This document shows, in pieces, positions 7,486 through 14,801 of a stretch of 17,658 nt of DNA. The stretch is taken from contig CALBSW010000053.1 of the NCBI GenBank assembly GCA_937967465.1, positions 1 to 17,658 on the forward strand, written 5' to 3'. The translations under genes were made by a program, and so were the position numbers. The notes below the pieces were generated by a model. It was not told the origin of the DNA, ran no database searches, and saw only the letters and a program-made list of their open reading frames with translations. Numbering within the stretch: the stretch's first letter is position 1; the number at the start of each line of letters is the position of its first letter. The stretch is from an uncultured Flavobacteriales bacterium. Its GTDB lineage: Bacteria; Bacteroidota; Bacteroidia; Flavobacteriales_D; Sanyastnellaceae.

Positions 7486-8675
7486 AATCGGCAGCGGACT
7501 TTCTGGACAGGGGATTGGCCATGACCACCCCGCATCCGCTGGGCGAGCGCATTGTCAAGGCGGAAGGTTGCTGGCTGGAGACCGCATCTGGTGAACGCCT
7601 GTTCGATCTGGTCAGCGGCATCGGGGTCAGCAACCTCGGGCACGGCCACCCCGCCATCCGTGAAGCATTGCATGCGCAAGTGGACCAGCACTTGCACGTC
7701 ATGGTGTACGGCGAGTACGCACAGGCAGCGCAAGACCGTGCAGCCCAAGTCCTGTTGTCTACGTTGGAAGGCACTGATCTGGAGGCGGTCTACTTCGTGA
7801 ACAGCGGCACGGAAGCCATTGAAGGGGCGATGAAGCTGGCGCGCCGCGTGACGGGACGGACCGAAATCTTCGGTGTCATCGGAGGTTACCATGGGGCCAC
7901 GTTCGGGGCGTTGAGTTTGTCTACGCCTTCCCACCGCCGAAATGCGTTTCTCCCCCTCCTCCCCGATGTGCACCATTTGCGTTTCGCAGAGGAGTCCGAG
8001 TTGCAGCGCATCACGGAGAAGACCGCGGCTGTGGTCGTCGAAACCGTGCAAGGAGATGCGGGAATCCGGCCTGTGCCTGAAGCCCATTTGAACGCCCTCA
8101 AGGCGCGCTGTCAGGAAGTCGGGGCATTGCTCATTTTGGATGAGATCCAATGTGGATTGGGTCGGACCGGTCATGTGCATGCCTTCGAAGCAGCGGGTGT
8201 GGTGCCGGATGTCCTCGTGCTGGGCAAGGCATTGGGTGGCGGCATGCCCATTGGGGCATTTGTCGCATCTGCTGACCACATGAAGGCGCTGAGGGAAGCG
8301 CCCAAGCTGGGACACATCACCACATTTGGGGGACACCCGATGGCGTGCGCGGCGGCAGCGGCTTACCTGACTGAATTGAAAAAGCTGGACCTGAGTGTGG
8401 TTCGGGCGCAGGGTGAATCCTGGAAAGCCGCATTGGATGCGCACCCGAGGGTTGTGGAGGTGCGCGGCGGCGGACACTTCATCGGAGTGGATCTCGAAGG
8501 TCCCGAGCAGGTGGCGGAATTGGTCCATGCTGCGCGCCGCAAAGGATTGATCCTCTTTTGGTTCCTCAGTCGACCCCAGGGCTTCCGGATTGCGCCTCCG
8601 CTCAATGCGCAGCCGGAGGAGTTGGAGGCCGCATTGGCTCAGCTTCTCGAAGCCTTGGACGAGGTGGAGGGGTAA
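7482..8675 (+). CDS. Class III PLP-dependent aminotransferase
   Basis: Fold-type I, subgroup III aminotransferase of 397 residues, in the acetylornithine/ornithine/4-aminobutyrate group. It transfers an amino group between an amino acid or omega-amine and a 2-oxo acid using pyridoxal phosphate. Visible motifs are the YFVNSGTEAIEGAMKLARR cofactor-phosphate segment, GGYHGATFGALS, ILDEIQCGLGRTG with the conserved Asp, and the Schiff-base lysine Lys249 in VLGKALGGGMPIGA. HITTFGGHPMACAA completes the core. It resembles a subgroup widespread in Bacteroidota and usually named only 'aspartate aminotransferase family protein'. No arginine, lysine or GABA genes are nearby, so the substrate is open. The start is fixed by the ATGA overlap with the GH92 stop. 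It is the last gene of the block, with a hairpin just after its TAA. Confidence 0.92.
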   Translation: MKSAADFLDRGLAMTTPHPLGERIVKAEGCWLETASGERLFDLVSGIGVSNLGHGHPAIREALHAQVDQHLHVMVYGEYAQAAQDRAAQVLLSTLEGTDLEAVYFVNSGTEAIEGAMKLARRVTGRTEIFGVIGGYHGATFGALSLSTPSHRRNAFLPLLPDVHHLRFAEESELQRITEKTAAVVVETVQGDAGIRPVPEAHLNALKARCQEVGALLILDEIQCGLGRTGHVHAFEAAGVVPDVLVLGKALGGGMPIGAFVASADHMKALREAPKLGHITTFGGHPMACAAAAAYLTELKKLDLSVVRAQGESWKAALDAHPRVVEVRGGGHFIGVDLEGPEQVAELVHAARRKGLILFWFLSRPQGFRIAPPLNAQPEELEAALAQLLEALDEVEG

Positions 8676-8677
8676 AG

Positions 8678-8707
8678 AAAAAAGCCACCCCCGCGTTCGG
8701 AGGTGGC
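8678..8707 (-). terminator. Hairpin with T-tract, intrinsic terminator (possibly bidirectional)
   Basis: GCCACC (8684-8689) pairs with GGTGGC (8702-8707). Inside it, after one C-A mismatch, CCG (8691-8693) pairs with CGG (8698-8700) around the loop CGTT. On the minus strand the stem is followed by six T (8683-8678), giving an intrinsic terminator for the esterase transcript ending at 8844. It also begins 8 bases after the aminotransferase stop, but the plus-side tail (CTTGCCTTGG) is weak. In 8708-8843 I see no gene, RNA or repeat. Confidence 0.65.
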
Positions 8708-8843
8708 CTTGCCTTGGAACGGATGGTCCAGGAGAACCACAGCCGTTTCTAGAGAACCTGAAATCGAAACGTGTTCCTGCTTCGACGCCCGCAAGATGAA
8801 GGGGGCTGTGTTAAGCAGACGTCAATGCCACCCTGTCAAAGCG

Positions 8844-9716
8844 TCAAGCGAGCGACAGGAAATCGGTCATGCGGGCCACGCTGCGTTGCGCCTCGGGCAG
8901 GACATCGGGAAAGAGTTGCCATCCGTGGTGACTCCCCTCCTCTTGGACCCAGGTCAAATCCAGGTCGAGCGCCTCGGCCCGGGACGCCAGTGCTGCGGCA
9001 TCGGCATGCAGCATTTCTGATTGGGACGATTCGAGGAGCATGGCACCCAGAGAGCGAAGCGCGTCATCCGAGGCGAGAATGGGGCTGCAGTCTGGGTGGG
9101 TGGCCGGGTGACCGGCGAGGTAGAGCCCTGCATATTCCCGCAGATCCTCCCTGTCGAATACGCTGTGTTGGGCTGAATTCTGTTGGGCGGAAGGTCCATC
9201 CACCCGAAGGTCGAGCCATGGTGACAGCAAGATGAGTCGGTCCCCACATCCACGGCGCAACGCCCAGGACAGGGCGAGGTTGCCGCCCGCTGAATCCCCT
9301 ACGATGTCGATCGGGCCTGGCTCCTCGATCTCGGACAGTGCGTCCAGGGCTTCCGGGTAGGGGTGCTCTGGAGCGAGGGGGTAATCGATGAGCCGAACGG
9401 CGCGGCCGGTGGCCTTGGCCAAAGCCGCAGCCCCCGCGCGGTGGGTTCTGGGGGAGCCGAATGCGAAACCGCCTCCGTGAATCCAAAGGATGTCAGGTGA
9501 GCCAGGTTGATGCGACGATCGAACAATGCGCTCGGTGGGCAAGCCATGCCAGACCTCCTGCTCCAGTTGCATGTCGCGCGGTGCCACATAGAGCCTGGCC
9601 ACGGTGTCCGCCGCGAGGCGCCATTGGTTCGGTCGGGCGTCGAGGACCTCGCGGCGCAAGGTGCGGACCACTTGGTGGTAGCCGCTGATGAGGGGGTGAT
9701 ACCAATCGCGGTTCAT
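8844..9716 (-). CDS. HSL-family (family IV) alpha/beta-hydrolase esterase
   Basis: A 290-residue alpha/beta hydrolase of the hormone-sensitive-lipase-like group, expected to cleave small carboxylic esters in the cytoplasm; no signal peptide is present. Visible features are the oxyanion motif HGGG at 80-83, YPLAPEHPYPEAL just after, nucleophile Ser142 in GDSAGG, and the catalytic His264 in SHHGWQ. The acid is normally Asp in a D-x-L motif; here that position reads SEML, so Glu234 is the likely acid, an accepted variant. The ATG at 9716 starts 5 bases after the upstream carboxypeptidase stop. A TTG at 9725 that overlaps this stop (TTGA) is an alternative adding three residues, and matches the overlap style seen elsewhere here. 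Natural substrate unknown. Confidence 0.88.
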   Translation of the reverse strand: MNRDWYHPLISGYHQVVRTLRREVLDARPNQWRLAADTVARLYVAPRDMQLEQEVWHGLPTERIVRSSHQPGSPDILWIHGGGFAFGSPRTHRAGAAALAKATGRAVRLIDYPLAPEHPYPEALDALSEIEEPGPIDIVGDSAGGNLALSWALRRGCGDRLILLSPWLDLRVDGPSAQQNSAQHSVFDREDLREYAGLYLAGHPATHPDCSPILASDDALRSLGAMLLESSQSEMLHADAAALASRAEALDLDLTWVQEEGSHHGWQLFPDVLPEAQRSVARMTDFLSLA

Positions 9717-9721
9717 GGGGC

Positions 9722-11473
9722 TCAATGAAAAGGCAGCGGCTGCCCCTTGGGCCAGGCATACACGGGGTATCGATCCGATGTCCCTTCAAAATGCGGAGAA
9801 GCCTTGTACAGCAAGTCCAACTGGGCGCGGTGTCCCATGGGGCTTCCCTCCTGCTCCTTTTGACTGCGAAGGGCCTCCCATTCCCTTTTCAATTCAGCAT
9901 CCTCCTCGATCATGTCCTGGGCGGTCTCTTCAAACACGTATGCTGAGAAGTATTCCTTTTGCTGAAGCGCACTGTCGAAGAAATTCCAGGCGGCGAAGGC
10001 ATCCACAGCTTGGGGGCTCAATGTCTCCATGAGATAGCGCGCAGCAGGCTGATCCAGCGAGATGACTTTGTCTCCGGCAAACAACTGCACGTCCTCACGG
10101 CGAACCTCGACAGCGTCCATGTTGCGGTAGTGGTGACCTTCATAGGGGCGGCTCGCGGCGCTGTGCTTCAGGATGTGGGTCACGTCCAATTGAAGGGTGG
10201 TGTCGCGGGGCACATCGATCATCTCGACGCCATTGGCGGTCAGTCGTTCCAGCACGTGTCGCCAAGCCTGGGGCACGATGAAGGCCGCTGGAACCGAGGC
10301 ACTGCGGGTGCCCGCATACCGGTGTAGGTGACGGATGTTGCGGGTCCACGTGCTGTCCCGGTCATAGCGCAGTCGGCGCTCTCCGGTGAGGGGGCTCCAT
10401 TCGAACCGGGCGGCATACCCTGAAAACAGCAGGGAGTCAACGCTCGCGGTATCCAGTGTCCAGGCCACATCGATGTTCTCTGCGTCGCGGAACAGGGCGT
10501 CTTGCTCATTGCGCAATGTGCGCAATGCTTCGGCGTGGCGAATGCCCGCTTCCAAGACGACGTCGAGAAACAAGCGGGTGGCCTTCACCCGGTCGTCGAA
10601 GGGCTTGAGCATGTGGGCTTCCGTGGTGAATCCGATGGTGTGGTGCAGGGCGCCATAGCCTGTAGAGTATCGCGGGGTCTCGAGGAAATCCTGTATGCCG
10701 TCGTCCGGGGTGGATCCCAGGGTGTAGACATAAGGTGTCATGGCCTCCCCTTCGGCTTCCATGTCGCGGTAGAGTTCCGGCAGCAGGGTGTTTTCCAGCC
10801 ATGGCCCGAGGACGCCGCCCAGCTTGTCGGGCTGACTGGCAATCAGGGTCAGGGTCGCAGGGTAATCGGCGCCATTGGACGTGTGGGTGTCGACAAAGAG
10901 GTCTGGCGACAGTTCGGTGAACAGGGCATTGAACGCCAAGGCGTTGCGGCTGTCGCACTTTATAAAGTCCCGATTGAGATCCAGGTTGCGCGCATTGCCT
11001 CGGAAACCATAGGATTCCGGACCGTTCTGGTTGGCGCGGGTACAGCAATTCCGCCTCAAGCCTCCCCCGATGTTGTACATCGGGATGATCGCGATGTGGA
11101 CCCCGCTTGGAAGCGTTCCCTGTTGCAGCATGTCGGTCGCCCAATCCAGGCAGGCATTCACGCCACAAGGCTCTCCCGGGTGGATGGCGTTGTTGACGAG
11201 GAGGGTCAGCGTTGCGTCCTCCTGCGGCCCCATGCTGAAGACATGGAGCGGACGGCCGACGTCGGAGGTGCCGAATTCGCGGAGGTGCGTTTGTTCAGGA
11301 AAGCGGTCGTTCAAGCTCTGATAAGCGGCCACGGCCTCTGCCCAAGTGGGCGTTGTGCCCAAGTTTTGGCTCGAGAGTCGGGGCGACCAGGCCAAGGCCA
11401 AGGTGCTGAGCAGGATGGTGAACGGGGTGCAGGCACGAAGTGAATCGGCGCGCAGACAAAAGCGGGTGGACAT
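9722..11473 (-). CDS. M14 family zinc carboxypeptidase, exported
   Basis: A 583-residue metallo-carboxypeptidase with an N-terminal signal-like segment (FTILLSTLALAWS). The M14 site is complete: zinc ligands His98 and Glu101 in IHPGE and His197 in VDTHTSNG, substrate-binding NLDLNRDF at about 163-170, and the catalytic Glu285 in GFTTEAHM. The catalytic domain covers about 40-310. The remaining roughly 270 residues hold no domain I recognise and are typical of the long M14 proteins common in Bacteroidota. It probably trims C-terminal residues from peptides in the periplasm or outside the cell. It is the first gene of a two-gene minus transcript with the esterase. Its ATG lies only 27 bases from the divergent yqgE start, so its promoter must lie in that gap or within yqgE. 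Confidence 0.93.
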   Translation of the reverse strand: MSTRFCLRADSLRACTPFTILLSTLALAWSPRLSSQNLGTTPTWAEAVAAYQSLNDRFPEQTHLREFGTSDVGRPLHVFSMGPQEDATLTLLVNNAIHPGEPCGVNACLDWATDMLQQGTLPSGVHIAIIPMYNIGGGLRRNCCTRANQNGPESYGFRGNARNLDLNRDFIKCDSRNALAFNALFTELSPDLFVDTHTSNGADYPATLTLIASQPDKLGGVLGPWLENTLLPELYRDMEAEGEAMTPYVYTLGSTPDDGIQDFLETPRYSTGYGALHHTIGFTTEAHMLKPFDDRVKATRLFLDVVLEAGIRHAEALRTLRNEQDALFRDAENIDVAWTLDTASVDSLLFSGYAARFEWSPLTGERRLRYDRDSTWTRNIRHLHRYAGTRSASVPAAFIVPQAWRHVLERLTANGVEMIDVPRDTTLQLDVTHILKHSAASRPYEGHHYRNMDAVEVRREDVQLFAGDKVISLDQPAARYLMETLSPQAVDAFAAWNFFDSALQQKEYFSAYVFEETAQDMIEEDAELKREWEALRSQKEQEGSPMGHRAQLDLLYKASPHFEGTSDRYPVYAWPKGQPLPFH

Positions 11474-11500
11474 GCAACGTCAAAAGTGGGAAATTGCAGC

Positions 11501-12091
11501 ATGGAAATCGTGCCAGATTCCAAAGCCGCACCGCGGGCAGGGCAATTCCTGCTGTCAGAGCCCTTTTTGACGGACCCTTGGTTTGGTCGCAAGACGGTGT
11601 TCTTGTGCGATCACGATGCCGACGGCACCATTGGTTTGGTGCTGGACAATGGCACGGGACGCCGCTTGAAGGATGTCCTTCCAGAGGCTGAGGCGTGGGG
11701 CGTGGACCATGAGGTGTACCTCGGCGGTCCGGTCCACGATGACAGTTTGTTTTTTCTGCACACGCTTGGAGATCGCGTTCCGGATGCCATGCCGGTGCTG
11801 CCGGGATTGTGGCTGGGTGGGGACTTTGAGGGAATCCGAGAAGCCTTTGGTCAAGGTCAAGTTGCCCCGGGCAGCATTCGTTTTTTCGTTGGATACAGCG
11901 GGTGGTCAGCCGGGCAGCTGGATGCCGAAGTGGAGCGCAGCAGCTGGTACGTTCACGATGCTGGCCTTCAGGAGAAGCTGGACATTGTATTGAATGCCGA
12001 GCCCGGGGATTTGTGGCGGCAGCTTTTGGGGCAGAAAGGACCTGAATTTGCCAAGGTCACGGGGTTGCCGGTGGACCCCAGTCTGAACTGA
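11501..12091 (+). CDS. yqgE: YqgE/AlgH family protein
   Basis: A 196-residue member of the YqgE/AlgH family (DUF179), conserved in many bacteria but of unsettled biochemical role. Family signatures are in order: AGQFLLSEPFLTDPWFGRKTVFLCDHDADGTIGLVLDN near the N-terminus (residues 12-47), VYLGGPV, and FFVGYSGWSAGQLDAEVE followed by SSWYV. Length is normal for the family. The ATG at 11501 is chosen because family similarity begins soon after it; a GTG at 11486 in the same frame would add five residues and shrink the divergent gap. It is monocistronic: the neighbour upstream is divergent and the one downstream is convergent, 9 bases away. Confidence 0.93.
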   Translation: MEIVPDSKAAPRAGQFLLSEPFLTDPWFGRKTVFLCDHDADGTIGLVLDNGTGRRLKDVLPEAEAWGVDHEVYLGGPVHDDSLFFLHTLGDRVPDAMPVLPGLWLGGDFEGIREAFGQGQVAPGSIRFFVGYSGWSAGQLDAEVERSSWYVHDAGLQEKLDIVLNAEPGDLWRQLLGQKGPEFAKVTGLPVDPSLN

Positions 12092-12100
12092 TCTGCTTTT

Positions 12101-12937
12101 TCAGCTGCCAAAGGACCAGTGAACCCGGTATCCGGAATGGCGCCGGACATTGAACACGCGTCCATCCTCAAACATGAGGTACTGCCCTTTGATGGCGGTG
12201 AGCCGGCCTTCGAGCTCGGGGGTGGTGTCCAGCTTGACGGATTTCACCTTGTCTGGAAATGAGGTGGCCGGATAATGCAGGTGGGTGATGTCGTCCTCGT
12301 CTGCGAGAAAGTCCTCGTAGTCCGGGGGGCATTGTTCGAAGGCGTGGTCCAATGCTTCAAGCAATGCCGAGCGGACGTCCGCAGGGTCTGGATTGCCGGC
12401 CGTGAGCATGGCGCGCCATTGGGTCTTGTCGGCGAAGTGGGCCTTCATGTCGACCTCGATCAGGCCGGCCAGCTGCCGGTAAGGCGTTCTTGCGAGAATC
12501 AAGGCCCCGCTTGCACCTTGGTCGATCCAACGTGATGGGATGTTGGTGTCCCGGGTCACCCCCACTTTGATGCCGCTGGTGGCGCTCAAATAGACCGTGT
12601 GCGGTTGATTGTGATGCCGTTCCTCCCATTCTGCATCACGCAGGGCGATGCCTTCGTGAATCCGGCTGAGTTCGGGCCGGATGATGCTTTCCACGGCAAG
12701 TGGTGAGGACTGAAAGGCGTCAAACGACATGCCGTCCCCGTAGGTCTTTCGAATTCGTTTTCCGGTGACCGTGCAATGGATCTGCCCCAGGAAGGACAAC
12801 CGGATCTCCTGCCCGACTGCAGTGGTGATGTCAAACGGTGTTTGGCCATCCAGGATGTCAGCGGAACACCAGTCGTAGCGGACGTTTCCGGCGTCGGATT
12901 GACCTTTCAGCTTTCGAATGTTGCCTTCTCCTTCCAT
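12101..12937 (-). CDS. DUF2797 protein lacking the usual zinc cysteines
   Basis: A 278-residue protein matching the Bacteroidota DUF2797 family along its length: EGNIRKLKG at the start, LSFLGQIHC, RPELSRIHEGIA, TVYLSATSGIKVGVTR, IPSRWIDQGA, AGLIEVDMKAHFADKTQWRAML and IKGQYLMFEDGRVFNVRRHSGY near the end. Function is unknown. Typical members have a Cys-rich zinc-finger-like segment (CxxCG, then GYCxxC, then PExC). Here only Cys55 of it remains; the other positions read Thr58, Ser71, Ala74, Ser84 and Ser91, while His94 is kept. The rest of the fold looks intact and the frame is unbroken, so it is not an obvious pseudogene. The ATG at 12937 is preferred over a TTG at 12988 because similarity starts there. 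Confidence 0.88.
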   Translation of the reverse strand: MEGEGNIRKLKGQSDAGNVRYDWCSADILDGQTPFDITTAVGQEIRLSFLGQIHCTVTGKRIRKTYGDGMSFDAFQSSPLAVESIIRPELSRIHEGIALRDAEWEERHHNQPHTVYLSATSGIKVGVTRDTNIPSRWIDQGASGALILARTPYRQLAGLIEVDMKAHFADKTQWRAMLTAGNPDPADVRSALLEALDHAFEQCPPDYEDFLADEDDITHLHYPATSFPDKVKSVKLDTTPELEGRLTAIKGQYLMFEDGRVFNVRRHSGYRVHWSFGS

Positions 12938-12954
12938 TCCTCGATTCAGGAGTG

Positions 12955-12974
12955 AAAAGGTAGGATTACCTTGT
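12955..12974. promoter_or_regulatory. Inverted repeat with back-to-back -7-like boxes, divergent promoter
   Basis: AAGGTA (12957-12962) and TACCTT (12967-12972) form a perfect 6-base inverted repeat around GGAT. Its minus arm extends to TACCTTTT (12962-12955), one mismatch from TAnnTTTG. Its plus arm extends to TACCTTGT (12967-12974), two mismatches. Each box lies 17 bases before an ATG (12937 minus, 12992 plus), so the arrangement is symmetric. It could be paired promoters or an operator. Confidence 0.4.
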
Positions 12975-12991
12975 CCGCAAAGCACCAAAGC

Positions 12992-13891
12992 ATGAAGAAA
13001 ACCTTACTCTTCGCAGCACTTGCTGCCCCCTTGTTCTCCTTCGGTCAATTCACGGAGGGATTCGAAGACTATGTCGCAGGAGACTACGTGTGTGTAGTCA
13101 GCGACCACTTTTACCCTTGGACTGCCGGTACCGAAGGCACGGACGGTGACCTCCAGATCACCGACGAAAACGCTTTTGAAAGTTTGAACGCTTTGAAAGT
13201 GGAGCAAACCGCCGCAGCTGGAGGCCCCGGCGATGTGCTGCTTGAAGTGGCGCAGACCGAGGGCAACTGGAGCTTGACCTGGCAGATGCTGGTTGAGGAA
13301 GGCTTCGCAGCCTACTTCAACGTTCAAGGAACCGACGCGCCTGGATCCGGAACCGACAGCTGGCAAATCAACTGTGCCATCGACGCCCAAGGCAGTGCGG
13401 CCGTGGATGGACCGTGGGGTGTCGCTGCTCCTGTTTCGGTCAGCATCGGTTCTTGGTTTGAAGTCCGCGTGGTCGTGGACCTGGACCAAGGCTTGGCCAA
13501 GCTCTGGCTCGAGGGCCAGGAGGTTGCGCAGTTCCCATACGTGGGCAACTTCTCCAGCATCAACTTCTTTGCCTTCGGAGACGGCACGACCACCGGTTTC
13601 TACTACGTGGATGACATCGCACTCGAAGTCAGTGATGTGGTCTTGGTCGACGTGGCTGAGCAGGCTGCCGCCGCCTTCGAATTCGCCCCGAATCCCACTT
13701 CAGGTGAACTGCGTTTGAATGGCCTGACGGAGTCCACCACGTTGGTCGTCCTCGATCAGATGGGCCGTGAAGTCGCCCGCACTGCAGTCGATGCCGGTCA
13801 ACAAGCGGTCGAGTTTGACCTCCCCAACGGAGTGTACTTCCTCGGCACGGCGGACAACGCGCCCCTGCAAAAGCTCGTGGTGCGCCACTGA
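12992..13891 (+). CDS. T9SS-exported jelly-roll protein with type A sorting domain
   Basis: A 299-residue secreted protein. The signal peptide (MKKTLLFAALAAPLFSFG) is followed by FTEGFEDYVAGDYV, the usual opening of a concanavalin-like/LamG-type beta-sandwich in Bacteroidota secreted proteins. That domain spans about 20-220 and ends in FYYVDDIALEV. The last 70 residues (about 229-299) form a type A T9SS sorting domain: APNPTSGELRLNG, LVVLDQMGREV, LPNGVYFLG and a basic end KLVVRH. It is therefore translocated by the Por machinery and released or attached to the surface. The jelly roll may bind a polysaccharide, but no catalytic motif is visible. The ATG at 12992 is chosen because the signal peptide begins there; the upstream TTG at 12971 is unlikely. 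The gene stands alone between two minus-strand genes. Confidence 0.9.
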   Translation: MKKTLLFAALAAPLFSFGQFTEGFEDYVAGDYVCVVSDHFYPWTAGTEGTDGDLQITDENAFESLNALKVEQTAAAGGPGDVLLEVAQTEGNWSLTWQMLVEEGFAAYFNVQGTDAPGSGTDSWQINCAIDAQGSAAVDGPWGVAAPVSVSIGSWFEVRVVVDLDQGLAKLWLEGQEVAQFPYVGNFSSINFFAFGDGTTTGFYYVDDIALEVSDVVLVDVAEQAAAAFEFAPNPTSGELRLNGLTESTTLVVLDQMGREVARTAVDAGQQAVEFDLPNGVYFLGTADNAPLQKLVVRH

Positions 13892-13906
13892 GCTTGTCGT
13901 TTTGAA

Positions 13907-14800
13907 TCAATTGACGGCCCTGCCTTCCTCCAGGAAGTGCAGGGTCGTTTGCGTCAGGGCATTCAACGGAGCGGGCAGGTTCGGCTCGGTCCAGGGCTCC
14001 GATGCACCGAACGTGTGCCCGCCTTCTTCCATCAGAAACAAGGTGGGTGCTTGCGCCCAGTCTGCGAGCATGTGGGCGTGCTCGACGTGGACTGCCCCGT
14101 CGTCTTCGGCGTGGGCAATGAGGGAGGCTCCGGGGAATGCCCGCACGGCAGATTCAATGTGCAGCCGCTGCGCATGGGCTTGGAAGTCCGTATAGAACGA
14201 CCAGTCGTGGTGCATTCGCTGTCGTGTGCGGTGGTTGACCACCTCCAGCTGGCCGGTTTCTTGCCACAGTGCGAGGGTGTCTTGTGAGGGGAAACGCGAT
14301 GCGAAATCGGCCACAGCGGCCCACGTGATGAGGTGGCTGACCCCTTCCCTGCCTTCGGACAGGCATTGCCTGTGCCCTTCCATGGCGGCCAAACAAGCCA
14401 AGCCGCCTCCCCTGCTGTGTCCCACGACGGCCAAGGGGCCTGTTGCTGTTGGGTTCGGGTGGTCGCTGGGGCCAGGGTCGCGCAAGGCCCGGATGACGGC
14501 CAGCGCCTCTTCGAGCTCTCGACGGTGGGTGTTCCGACCGAAAGCGTCGAGGTCGGCAAAGGTGCTCGGGGCTTCAGGCGTTGTGCCGTTGTGGGTGAAG
14601 TTGATGCGCAGGAAACGCCACCCTGCGAGGGCCATCCGGTCTCCGACGAGCCTCCAGGCTCCCCAATCCATGTACCCTTTGTACCCGTGCAAGAACAGCA
14701 CGGTGCCTTTGGCCTGATCCTGGGCCGGCAGGTGCCACGCGCCGTGAATGTCCCGGTCCTCCGGACGCTGCAACAGAAAGGGATGGTGGGAAATGGTCAT
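13907..14800 (-). CDS. Alpha/beta hydrolase, dienelactone-hydrolase-like
   Basis: A 297-residue cytoplasmic alpha/beta hydrolase without a signal peptide. The strand-turn motif LFLHGYKGYMDWG at 35-47 forms the oxyanion region. The nucleophile is Ser129 in VVGHSRGGGL, the acid Asp234 in AHAEDDGAV, and the base His262 in EEGGHTFG. The triad is complete and correctly ordered, so an active esterase, lipase or peptidase-like hydrolase is expected; substrate cannot be inferred. The ATG lies one base after the stop of the upstream SDR-like gene, so the two are almost certainly co-translated from one transcript. The 3' end is convergent with the T9SS gene, 15 bases apart. Confidence 0.88.
   Translation of the reverse strand: MTISHHPFLLQRPEDRDIHGAWHLPAQDQAKGTVLFLHGYKGYMDWGAWRLVGDRMALAGWRFLRINFTHNGTTPEAPSTFADLDAFGRNTHRRELEEALAVIRALRDPGPSDHPNPTATGPLAVVGHSRGGGLACLAAMEGHRQCLSEGREGVSHLITWAAVADFASRFPSQDTLALWQETGQLEVVNHRTRQRMHHDWSFYTDFQAHAQRLHIESAVRAFPGASLIAHAEDDGAVHVEHAHMLADWAQAPTLFLMEEGGHTFGASEPWTEPNLPAPLNALTQTTLHFLEEGRAVN
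13918..13944 (+). terminator. Hairpin after the T9SS gene, possible terminator
   Basis: CCCTGCCTTCC (13918-13928) pairs with GGAAG-T-GCAGGG (13933-13944) around the loop TCCA, with a single bulged T. This gives 11 pairs starting 26 bases after the T9SS gene stop. The following TCGTTT is only a weak T-tract. The stem lies inside the 3' end of the convergent hydrolase gene, so it may simply reflect that coding sequence. Confidence 0.35.
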
Positions 14801-14801
14801 G

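Noticed and set aside
8708..8843. Possible small RNA or tRNA after the terminator hairpin
   Set aside because: No cloverleaf, no conserved RNA motif and no promoter-like box could be seen on either strand.
10502..11443. 313-residue open frame antisense to the M14 carboxypeptidase
   Set aside because: It lies entirely inside a gene with a complete zinc-peptidase site and has no recognisable domain; a coding shadow.
12079..12105. CAGT-CTGA-ACTG followed by a T-run as terminator of yqgE
   Set aside because: The stem is only four pairs and the T-run is separated from it, too weak to call.
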